Part shown: piece after piece, positions 1 to 5,235 of the stretch
Layout of the letters: each line of letters opens with the position of its first letter
Numbering within the stretch: position 1 is the stretch's first letter
From: an uncultured Ruminococcus sp.
GTDB lineage: Bacteria > Bacillota > Clostridia > Oscillospirales > Ruminococcaceae
Direction of reading: 5' to 3'
Assembly: GCA_947175975.1 (NCBI GenBank)
Contig: CAMWOX010000106.1
Span: forward strand, 1 to 6,018
DNA length: 6,018 bases
The notes under the pieces: generated by a model
Database searches by the model: none
What the model was told of the DNA's origin: nothing
Seen by the model: only the letters and a program-made list of their open reading frames with translations
Made by a program: the position numbers and the translations under genes

Positions 1-1105
1 AAGTATCAACTAAAGTTTTATCGAATTTGTCGGCTGCTTTTTCAGCAGATTGTATATTTTTATCTTCTTTGGCAATTTCACCAGACAGGGAACTGATCTG
101 TTTTGCAAGTGCTTTGGCTTCTTTGGAGTTCGTTCCATATTGTGCAGCGGTATTGACATATTGTTGTTTCAATTCGCTAAGTTGCGATTTTTGGTCTTTA
201 TATCGCTCCGTTAGCGTTTTTTCAGCAGATGTAATACTTTCAGTGGCTTTTTCAGCTTCCTGCAACTTTGCTTTTTCGTTCTGGTGTTCTGTAGATAGTG
301 TCTTTATTTGTGATGCAAGAGCCTTTGCTTCATCTGAGTTCTTTCCATACTGAATAACAGCGTTTTGATACTCTGTATTCAGGCGATCAAGTTCTTTTTC
401 TTGGTCAGCAACCGATTTTTTCAGAGATTCCAGAGGAGTCAAAGCATTCTTTTCTGCTTGTCCGAGTTGATTGGCTTCCTGCTCTACATCATTGAGTTTC
501 TGCTGATTCGCTTGCAGTTCCTTATTCAGCGAATCAAACTGACTTTCAAGCTGTCTGGCGGCATCAGAATCTTTTCCCTGCTCCATGACAACATTCTTGT
601 ATTCATCTTTCAGGGCAGAAAGTTCTTTCTCCTGTTCCGAAATCGTCTTTTTCAGGGAATCCATAGGAGAAAGAGCCGTTTCTTCTGCTTGTCCGAGTGA
701 AGCGGCAGCAGTTTCCGCTTCATTCAGTTTCTGCTTACTTTCGCCAAGCTTGCTGTTCAAGGCATCATACTCTGCTTTTAACTCTTTTGCTTTTTCAGAA
801 TTTTCACCCTCTGCAAGCACAGCACTCTTGTATTGGTCTTTTAATCCTGAAAGTTCTTTTTCTTGTTCTGAAATCGCATTTTTTAAAGATTCCAGTGGTG
901 TGGCTACTTCCGCTTCTGCTTTTCCTAAAGAAGATGCTGCTGTTTCAGCTTCGTTCATTTTCTGCTTACTTTCAGTAAGCTTATCATTTAAGGCTTCGTA
1001 TTGAGCTTTCAATTCTTGAGCTTTTTCGGAATTTTCGCCCTCTGCAATAACAGTGCTTTTATATTGTTCTCTAAGTCCTGAAAGTTCTTTTTCTTGCAAA
1101 GAAAT
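1..1105 (-). repeat. Tandem coiled-coil repeats in tape measure gene (231, 231, 231, 210 bp plus partial)
   Basis: Units in reading direction are 1105-875, 874-644, 643-413, 412-203 and a partial 202-1. Each opens with a motif like ISEQEKELSGLKDQY, continues with a Gly/Asn-Ser-Glu-Lys-Ala segment, then KQKLNEAE, a Gly-Gln-Ala-Glu turn and a PLESLKK end. By hand count units 1 and 2 share 55 of 77 residues and units 2 and 3 share 41 of 77; later units are more diverged. Unit 4 is exactly 7 residues shorter. The half-unit before residue 146 (TQKLAEAKAKTDEE) resembles the end of a repeat. This is protein-level duplication within the gene, not a mobile or CRISPR repeat. Confidence 0.9.
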
Positions 1106-1540
1106 TTTTGCCCGAAGTGTCTCTAAAGAAGATACTTCCTCATCAGTTTTGGCTTTGGCTTCTGCAAGTTTTTGTGTTGTCGTTGCAATTTGTTTTTCGT
1201 AGCCTTGCATTTCATTCGTGGTAAAAGCAATTTCACGCTGAAATGCCCGATATTGCTCGGCAGTGATGTCACCCTTTTCAAACTGTGCCTGTACTTGGGC
1301 TTCCGCCTGTTTCAGAGTGTCTAATTTTTCCTTGGTAGCAGCGACTTTCTCTGTCAAAATCTGCTGTTTCTGTGCCAACAATTCGATATTTCCAGGGTCA
1401 ACCTTTATTAGCTTGTTGACGTCGGTCAGCTCTTTGCTTAGCGATTTTGATTTATCTTCTGCGTCTTTGATTGCAGCACTAAATTTTGTCGTGTCTCCGC
1501 CGATTTGTACCGTCAAGCCCTTAATGGTCTGACTTGCCAT
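1..1540 (-). CDS. Phage tail tape measure protein, N-terminal part (partial, runs off left edge)
   Basis: This frame stays open for 513 codons from ATG at 1540 to the window edge, so the C-terminus is not seen. Tape measure proteins set tail length and are packed in the tail lumen until DNA ejection. The N-terminus (about residues 1-60) carries IGGDTTKFSAAI and VDPGNIELLAQKQ (47-59), patterns common in Firmicutes phage tape measures. A second segment, TAEQYRAFQREI, lies at 93-104. From residue 146 on, the protein is a Glu/Lys/Gln/Ala-rich coiled coil made of tandem units of 77, 77, 77 and 70 residues plus a partial fifth. No membrane segment or peptidase domain is visible in the part present. 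The start is supported by GGGGAG at 1550-1555, 9 nt upstream. The gene follows the T extension after TGA-CAC, in the same frame. Position after the G/GT chaperones and composition agree, so the call is firm. Confidence 0.93.
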   Translation of the reverse strand, partial: MASQTIKGLTVQIGGDTTKFSAAIKDAEDKSKSLSKELTDVNKLIKVDPGNIELLAQKQQILTEKVAATKEKLDTLKQAEAQVQAQFEKGDITAEQYRAFQREIAFTTNEMQGYEKQIATTTQKLAEAKAKTDEEVSSLETLRAKISLQEKELSGLREQYKSTVIAEGENSEKAQELKAQYEALNDKLTESKQKMNEAETAASSLGKAEAEVATPLESLKNAISEQEKELSGLKDQYKSAVLAEGENSEKAKELKAEYDALNSKLGESKQKLNEAETAAASLGQAEETALSPMDSLKKTISEQEKELSALKDEYKNVVMEQGKDSDAARQLESQFDSLNKELQANQQKLNDVEQEANQLGQAEKNALTPLESLKKSVADQEKELDRLNTEYQNAVIQYGKNSDEAKALASQIKTLSTEHQNEKAKLQEAEKATESITSAEKTLTERYKDQKSQLSELKQQYVNTAAQYGTNSKEAKALAKQISSLSGEIAKEDKNIQSAEKAADKFDKTLVDT

Positions 1541-1543
1541 GTG

Positions 1544-1831
1544 TCACTGCTCCCCTTTTTTTAGTTTCTCCCGGAGTGCTTTCCTGTCTGGCTTAGTTTG
1601 CTCCATCCGCCACGCATTGTCCAGGTATTCTCTGCCTTGTTCGGACTGCTCCAGGCGGCGGATGAACGCATCACGCCGCCACGCCAGATATTGCAAGAAA
1701 TTCAGATCCCCGATTTGTAAGAAGTTCAGTCCGGTGTACTCTGCAACAAGCTGTTTCCAGAATGTAGAAATTTCGTATTGATAGCTGTGTTCCGTACTAT
1801 TCTGGCTATAGGGATAGTACGGAATTGTTAG
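1544..1831 (-). CDS. Tail assembly chaperone T extension, made by -1 frameshift as G-T fusion
   Basis: This 95-codon open frame (CTA at 1831 to TGA at 1546-1544) has no convincing start codon or ribosome binding site of its own. It begins where a -1 slip at 1831-1837 would leave the G frame, giving a fusion of 111 + 95 = 206 residues. It carries features typical of the C-terminal domain of Gram-positive phage tail chaperones: an aromatic N-terminal stretch (PYYPYSQ), FWKQLVAEYTG, YLAWRRDAF at about 48-56, GREYL at 66-70, and QTKPDRKALREKL at 78-90. In lambda the analogous GT protein bridges the tape measure and the major tail protein; I infer the same role here. LNFLQ occurs twice, ten residues apart. 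It would be missed by callers that require a start codon. Recognition by motif is strong and the frameshift signal is textbook. Confidence 0.9.
   Translation of the reverse strand, partial: LTIPYYPYSQNSTEHSYQYEISTFWKQLVAEYTGLNFLQIGDLNFLQYLAWRRDAFIRRLEQSEQGREYLDNAWRMEQTKPDRKALREKLKKGEQ
1550..1555 (-). promoter_or_regulatory. Ribosome binding site of tape measure gene
   Basis: GGGGAG on the minus strand lies 9 nt before ATG 1540, inside the last codons of the T extension. It supports the tape measure start and implies that its translation begins independently, just beyond the TGA that ends T. Confidence 0.7.
1790..1824 (-). promoter_or_regulatory. Frameshift-stimulating hairpin
   Basis: On the transcript, TTCCGTACTAT (1824-1814) is followed by a 13-nt loop and the exact reverse complement ATAGTACGGAA (1800-1790). 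This makes a perfect 11-bp stem starting 6 nt after the slippery heptamer. That spacing is typical of stimulators of -1 frameshifting. It lies inside coding sequence and has no T-tract, so it is not a terminator. Confidence 0.85.
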
Positions 1832-2163
1832 TTTTTTGCCGATTTGGTGTCTGCAAGGAATTTCATGTATGCCAGAACAAAAGCAACAATATGGTCATAA
1901 CTCAGATATTCTTTCAGCTCTTCCGCCGTAAATTTCCGAAATTCCAGGTTGCAGCTCAAAATTTCGGCAATCAACCGATAGACTTGCTGAATCGTAGACG
2001 AATCTTTTTTAGCAAAAATTTCGTCAAGTTCCTCAGAAGCCGCCCCGAAGCGTTCCACGAGGGAAGTCGAGGGAGTTGTCAGGCGAAGCCGTGAGTGATC
2101 TTTGTCCGGCATAGTGATCTCCAACACCGGCTGAGAAATTGCGTTAAAATCAAATTTAGCCAT
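1828..2163 (-). CDS. Tail assembly chaperone G (short, zero-frame product)
   Basis: This 111-residue acidic and helical protein lies between the major tail protein and the tape measure gene, the standard place for the lambda G-like tail chaperone. It starts MAKFDF and has a helical middle (EELDEIFAKK, then about 60-105 with AEELKEYLSYDHIVAF) and a short Lys-rich tail ending KSAKN. Chaperones of this class coat the tape measure during tail assembly and are not part of the finished virion. The start is clear: GGAGGT at 2171-2176 with 7 nt to ATG 2163, 19 bases after the upstream stop. The last codons contain the slippery heptamer, so a fraction of ribosomes should make the 206-residue GT form. 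I recognise it by position, size and the frameshift arrangement more than by sequence motif. Confidence 0.88.
   Translation of the reverse strand: MAKFDFNAISQPVLEITMPDKDHSRLRLTTPSTSLVERFGAASEELDEIFAKKDSSTIQQVYRLIAEILSCNLEFRKFTAEELKEYLSYDHIVAFVLAYMKFLADTKSAKN
1831..1837 (-). promoter_or_regulatory. -1 ribosomal frameshift slippery site A AAA AAC
   Basis: In the G frame the codons read GCA AAA AAC TAA, so A AAA AAC fits the canonical X XXY YYZ heptamer in the right register, directly before the G stop codon. A -1 slip re-pairs both tRNAs on AAA and continues as CTA ACA ATT into the T frame. Together with the hairpin at 1790-1824 it would set the G to GT ratio. Confidence 0.9.
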
Positions 2164-2170
2164 AATTTAC

Positions 2171-2176
2171 ACCTCC
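2171..2176 (-). promoter_or_regulatory. Strong ribosome binding site of chaperone G
   Basis: GGAGGT on the minus strand, with 7 nt to ATG 2163, sits in the only true intergenic gap of the cassette (2164-2182). A strong independent site fits a gene expected to be expressed well. Confidence 0.8.
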
Positions 2177-2182
2177 AAGGAT

Positions 2183-2797
2183 TTAATTTGCTTCATCCGC
2201 ATCCTTGATCTCTTCAAACATCAAAATCAACGTCCCGTCCTCATCACTAGGAATTGCCGTAAATTCCGGCTCGATCAACGTTCCGGCATCCATCGTGAAA
2301 CTGAGTGTTGCTCCGGCGGTGTTTCTGCCAATGATAGCAACATACACATCACCATCAATTTTGTCAACATGGTGGAAAACTGCCAGATAGTAATCGCCCT
2401 GTGCATTTCCGCCACCGCCGATTTTTGTCACACGGACTTTTGAACTGTCCGCATCGTTCCCGGATTTGGGCATTTCAGTTGTTTGGCAGCGGTCAATCAA
2501 TGTTTTCAGCGTTTCGCCGTTCCAGGTGATTAAGCCAAATTTCAGGATAGCCGTTTCGGAAGTCGTAATGATCTTTCTTACAATGCCGAAGTCGTCCTTT
2601 TCTTCGTAGGTTTCCTGGCTGTACTCCAGGGACGCACCGCCCTTGATGTAGCCGAGTCGTCTTTCTTCACTGCAAAATGCGGCAATTTCAGAGTAGGTAC
2701 TCGGAATTTTTCCGCTATACGGATTTACATAGATATGACCGCTTCCCAGCGTGATGACTCTGTTGCTTCTCTTTGCCGTACTTTTAATCTCAGGCAT
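2183..2797 (-). CDS. Phage major tail (tube) protein
   Basis: I call a 204-residue protein beginning MPEIKSTAKR. It is rich in beta-strand-like and glycine segments: GSGHIYVN near the start, IGGGGNAQGDYYLAVFHH in the middle, and a C-terminal part with EFTAIPSDEDGTLILMFEE. The last segment resembles the ending of many Firmicutes siphophage tail tube proteins. Tube proteins stack as hexameric rings around the tape measure. The next gene downstream is the tail chaperone, as expected. I chose ATG 2797 because AGGAG at 2806-2810 lies 8 nt upstream. The frame stays open for another 53 codons upstream, to an ATG at 2956, but that stretch lies over the preceding gene and reads as unrelated basic sequence. 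The start overlaps the previous stop by 8 nt (ATGCCTGA). No sheath gene is seen next to it, which supports a non-contractile tail. Confidence 0.85.
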   Translation of the reverse strand: MPEIKSTAKRSNRVITLGSGHIYVNPYSGKIPSTYSEIAAFCSEERRLGYIKGGASLEYSQETYEEKDDFGIVRKIITTSETAILKFGLITWNGETLKTLIDRCQTTEMPKSGNDADSSKVRVTKIGGGGNAQGDYYLAVFHHVDKIDGDVYVAIIGRNTAGATLSFTMDAGTLIEPEFTAIPSDEDGTLILMFEEIKDADEAN

Positions 2798-3116
2798 GAT
2801 AAAATCTCCTTTTTTCATAATAATCAAATTCATAGACGACCTGATAACGCTGTTCGTTAGGTAGCCATAACCGGTCTTGCTTCTCGAACTGTAATCCTTT
2901 TTTGGCAAGAATACTCTCAATTTTTTCTTCTGCGGCGTCGTCAAGCCCGGATTCATACAATTCTATTGTGATCTGATGATGATAGATCGCTACTAGGTGG
3001 TCGCCGCCAGACGTTTCAATATCGTCCTCATAAATGGCATACGTTCCGGGCGGCGGCTTTAAGAATCTAGTTCGCCGGAACGGAATGCCTGTCTTTTGCA
3101 AAATTTCAGTTATCAT
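2790..3116 (-). CDS. Putative tail terminator / tail completion protein
   Basis: This is a 108-residue protein beginning MITEILQKTGIPFRRTRF. It has GTYAIYEDD near residues 24-32, a strand-rich middle (HHQITIELYE), a helix (DDAAEEKIESILAKKG) and an aromatic end (YQVVYEFDYYEKRRFYH). Small proteins with this alternation of strand, helix and strand, placed between a gp10-like gene and the major tail gene, are usually tail terminators that cap the tube and join it to the neck. The role is inferred from place, size and general pattern. The start is tied to the previous gene by an ATGA overlap (3113-3116) with only a weak ribosome binding site, so it is probably translated by re-initiation. Confidence 0.68.
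   Translation of the reverse strand: MITEILQKTGIPFRRTRFLKPPPGTYAIYEDDIETSGGDHLVAIYHHQITIELYESGLDDAAEEKIESILAKKGLQFEKQDRLWLPNEQRYQVVYEFDYYEKRRFYHA
2806..2810 (-). promoter_or_regulatory. Ribosome binding site deciding the major tail protein start
   Basis: AGGAG on the minus strand lies 8 nt before ATG 2797. It favours this start over an in-frame ATG at 2956 that would add 53 residues and overlap the upstream gene by 167 bases. Confidence 0.8.
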
Positions 3117-3514
3117 CCATCCTGCACCGCCTCAATGATTTTCTTTTCATATTCTGGCAGGACTTTATCACAAGCATTTTTCAGAAATGGGTCACCAGCG
3201 TAGTGTCCGCCGTTTGGCATAGGATGTCCATGCACAAGCAAATGCGTCAGCCGGTGGCAGGGGGCTTTTACATACCACGTATACGTTGTGATTCCTAGGC
3301 GGCTATTTTCTTTCCGGCTTGCGATACAGCTAACGTAGTGCCGTCCATGATGCTTTGCATTGAATGGTGCTGTGTCCTGCGTGATACGCACTAGCTCTTT
3401 CATAGATTCCGCACCACACTTGTTGATTTTCTGTTCAATGTTTTTCTGATATAATCCCAATTGTTCAGCAATCGCACTGCTAAGCTGATCCGGATCAATT
3501 ATAACATTACTCAT
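3113..3514 (-). CDS. HK97 gp10-like head-tail joining protein
   Basis: This is a 133-residue protein. Residues 1-50 are helical and contain NKCGAESMKELVRITQDTAP, a pattern typical of the gp10 family. After a Thr/Tyr-rich strand region comes the family hallmark HRLTHLLVHGHPMPNGGHYA, then GDPFLKNA and a closing Lys/Glu helix. Members sit between the head-closure protein and the tail terminator and take part in joining tails to filled heads. The hallmark stretch is rich in histidines with one Cys (C-H-x3-H-x3-H-x-H-x6-H), more than I expect; metal binding is only a guess. ATG 3514 overlaps the upstream stop by 8 nt (ATGAGTAA) with a moderate AGGGG about 6 nt upstream. Confidence 0.82.
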   Translation of the reverse strand: MSNVIIDPDQLSSAIAEQLGLYQKNIEQKINKCGAESMKELVRITQDTAPFNAKHHGRHYVSCIASRKENSRLGITTYTWYVKAPCHRLTHLLVHGHPMPNGGHYAGDPFLKNACDKVLPEYEKKIIEAVQDG

Positions 3515-3812
3515 ACAATACCCCTACAATTCTGACAGTTTTATGCTGTTCCTGGTAGTCGTCATAATCTATGACTTGAAAATGATGCTTTCTGTACAAC
3601 AGCCGGTAAATTTGTGGCTGATACCTGATTTTTTCCAATGCCCTGCAATACCGGAGATCGAAATTTAGCCGGGCGTGGAATTGTTCTGCATCAGCGGCGA
3701 ACGTCTGTGATCCGCCTGTTTTGTTTACCCTAGCATGAAGACACAGAACCGTTTCCCATTCTTCTGTGGTTTGATTTTGCTTCTGAATTACAACAGGTTT
3801 ATCATATGTCAA
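3507..3812 (-). CDS. Phage head-closure / head-tail adaptor protein (TTG start)
   Basis: This is a 101-residue protein in the size range of SPP1 gp16-like head-tail adaptors. It has strand-rich segments: WETVLCLHARVNKTGG, then FAADAEQFHARLNFDLRY at about 38-55, then IYRLLYRKHHFQVIDYDDY and a strand ending in VRIVGVLYE. Stretches like 'F.VI.YDD..E' near the end are usual in this group. Adaptors form the ring that closes the head below the connector. The frame is open further upstream to an ATG at 3857, but that lies 49 bases inside the connector gene. TTG at 3812 has a perfect AGGAGG 7 nt before it and overlaps the connector stop as TTGA, so I take it as the start. A nearby ATG (CATATGAT) is out of frame. 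Gene identity rests on position, size and fold-like pattern. Confidence 0.78.
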   Translation of the reverse strand: MTYDKPVVIQKQNQTTEEWETVLCLHARVNKTGGSQTFAADAEQFHARLNFDLRYCRALEKIRYQPQIYRLLYRKHHFQVIDYDDYQEQHKTVRIVGVLYE

Positions 3813-4117
3813 GCAGAATCCTCCTTTTGCCGTTTCAGCTCCAGTTTCAATTGCCACTCCATAGAATCTATAATCCTACGATTGACGGCATTTGCTTTTA
3901 GTGTGGTAGTATTTCGTTCGTCGTACAGATCTGCCATGTGTAGTAAGATCAGCTCCCGGAGCTTGGGACTATTCGGGAAATATTCAAAAATATCATCCCC
4001 GACAGTCCCTTTAACGACTCCAACAGCGGCATCCAATGCCCTCTGCACATTCCGGCTAACAATATCATCCGCATAATCAATCCCCAGGTAATCCAACGCC
4101 TCTTCAAACGTCGGCAT
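3809..4117 (-). CDS. Phage gp6-like head-tail connector protein
   Basis: This 102-residue, nearly all-helical protein starts MPTFEEALDYLGIDYADD. Typical connector features are the opening 'eeal.yLgid..dd' helix, VQRALDAAVGVVKG, and SPKLRELILLHMADLYDERN at about 50-69. That last stretch is the conserved helix of gp6/gp15-type connectors, which form a ring under the portal. It lies directly after the capsid gene, the usual place. ATG 4117 overlaps the capsid stop as TAATG and I see no good ribosome binding site before it, so its translation probably depends on ribosomes finishing the capsid gene. Identification by motif is good. Confidence 0.88.
   Translation of the reverse strand: MPTFEEALDYLGIDYADDIVSRNVQRALDAAVGVVKGTVGDDIFEYFPNSPKLRELILLHMADLYDERNTTTLKANAVNRRIIDSMEWQLKLELKRQKEDSA
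3820..3825 (-). promoter_or_regulatory. Ribosome binding site deciding a TTG start
   Basis: AGGAGG on the minus strand lies 7 nt before TTG 3812. It sits within the last codons of the connector gene. It is the best Shine-Dalgarno match in the head part of the cassette and points to the non-ATG start, not the ATG at 3857. Confidence 0.8.
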
Positions 4118-5235
4118 TAATCTGCACTCAGACTGCCATAGATGTAGGCAGACGTGTCAGCGTTCATGATGTCAAATCCCTCGATCACACGCATGTAGTT
4201 CTGGTTCTTGCCAAAACCGAAATGCTCCGAGTATGCAAACTGCAAAGACTGGTATTCAATGAACTTGCAACCTGCCTTGGTGTCGCCGTAGAAAATCGGA
4301 AAGTGCGTTGCATCGATATTTGCAAGCTGTGTGTCCGGAAAGACCTTGATCGGCAAGCCTTGGAATAACAATTCTGTTGCACTTGCCGGATTCGGCTGCA
4401 AAATTGGTCTGCCATCGGCATCCGTCGCACTATCCAGACAATCAAAGCCGCTTTGATTCGTGATAATCATGCCATTGATTAAGCAGGATGGATCTAAGTC
4501 CTTATTGATAGAGCTTTTCAGAGTTTGCCAGTCAGCAACAGCCTTAGGAGTTCCTGCATTGTAGCCTGTTTTCAGTGCATCAAAAATAGCGGAATTTTCT
4601 GTAATAATTGCATTTTTGACAAACCAGTTGTTCAAATAGCTCATCAGTCCGGCTTTTTCCGCACCAACCAGGATGTTAGAAATCGGAATCAAACTGCCAT
4701 ACCATTTAATTGCAAAATTCTTTTTGATGAATTTCGGCAGAGCAGCATCCGGAACATCTTCGCCGTCGTCAAATGCAATCAGTCCTGCCGGGGCATTTGC
4801 TTCGTAATTTTCCGAGCCTGTCAAGCCAAACGTCGGAACAATCGTCACAATGTCTTTTGCGGAGATATACGACTGTCGGAGTTCGTTGATTTCCAGCCGG
4901 ACATCTTCCGGAATCAAGAAATTTTCGCCATTTGCGGCATCCGTTCCAGTGATTAATGCTGCTTTTTCGGTCTGATCCAGGTGTTTGCCGGAAAGCATTT
5001 TAGAAATCAGGGTAAAACCTGAACTATCCGTGTTTTTGGCAAGCTCATTCGGAACATTTGCTTTTTCAGCGTTTTCAATCCTGGCAAGCGTATCAAATTC
5101 TCTCTTGAGTTCATCCGCTTCGTCCAGCAAAGAGGTCGCCTTTGTTACATCTTTGACTTCTTCTTCCATCAAAGCTTGTGCAGCGTTCGTCTTTTTCAGG
5201 ATTTCGGTCTGCAACTCACGCATTTTTTTATTCAT
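4117..5235 (-). CDS. HK97-fold major capsid protein with N-terminal delta domain
   Basis: This is a 372-residue protein. Residues 1-60 form a Glu/Lys-rich coiled coil (MNKKMRELQTEILKK to FDTLARIENAEK), the delta region that acts as a built-in scaffold in HK97-type phages and is removed on maturation. No separate scaffold gene is present. A linker follows, and then the shell domain begins near residues 95-112 with TGTDAANGENFLIPEDV, matching the family's 'G..lvPe..' entry. Later parts fit the P domain (IPISNILVGAEKAGLMSYLN, then a long spine helix to ENSAIF) and the A domain and C-terminal strands ending FDIMNADTSAYIYGSL. The cleavage site is not marked but should fall between about 60 and 95. 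ATG 5235 has GGAGGT 7 nt upstream; the TTG just before it (5238) would have only 4 nt, so ATG is preferred. It overlaps the protease stop by 8 nt. Confidence 0.95.
   Translation of the reverse strand: MNKKMRELQTEILKKTNAAQALMEEEVKDVTKATSLLDEADELKREFDTLARIENAEKANVPNELAKNTDSSGFTLISKMLSGKHLDQTEKAALITGTDAANGENFLIPEDVRLEINELRQSYISAKDIVTIVPTFGLTGSENYEANAPAGLIAFDDGEDVPDAALPKFIKKNFAIKWYGSLIPISNILVGAEKAGLMSYLNNWFVKNAIITENSAIFDALKTGYNAGTPKAVADWQTLKSSINKDLDPSCLINGMIITNQSGFDCLDSATDADGRPILQPNPASATELLFQGLPIKVFPDTQLANIDATHFPIFYGDTKAGCKFIEYQSLQFAYSEHFGFGKNQNYMRVIEGFDIMNADTSAYIYGSLSAD

Noticed and set aside
1..1105. CRISPR array or mobile-element repeats
   Set aside because: The repeats are 210-231 bp, diverge gradually, keep one reading frame and have no spacers, so they are internal protein duplications.
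27..1532. Several long plus-strand open frames (27-353, 365-700, 585-1004, 697-978, 1263-1532)
   Set aside because: They are antisense to the repeat-rich tape measure gene. Their Phe/Ser/Ala-rich repetitive translations mirror the Glu/Lys/Ala coiled coil on the other strand, and none shows a good ribosome binding site or known motif.
1790..1824. Intrinsic transcription terminator
   Set aside because: The stem is perfect, but no T-tract follows on either strand and it lies within the T coding frame. Position after the slippery heptamer explains it better.
1539..2094. Plus-strand open frames opposite the G and T chaperones (1539-1781, 1825-2094)
   Set aside because: They are shadows of the minus-strand chaperone frames. 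Their Arg/Cys-rich or Phe-rich translations show no domain.
2798..2956. 53-residue N-terminal extension of the major tail protein
   Set aside because: It overlaps the upstream terminator gene, reads as unrelated basic sequence and lacks a ribosome binding site, whereas AGGAG fits ATG 2797.
4185..4445. Minus-strand 86-codon frame inside the capsid gene
   Set aside because: It lies in another frame of the capsid coding sequence, is Arg/Ser-rich with no motif, and has no supporting start site.
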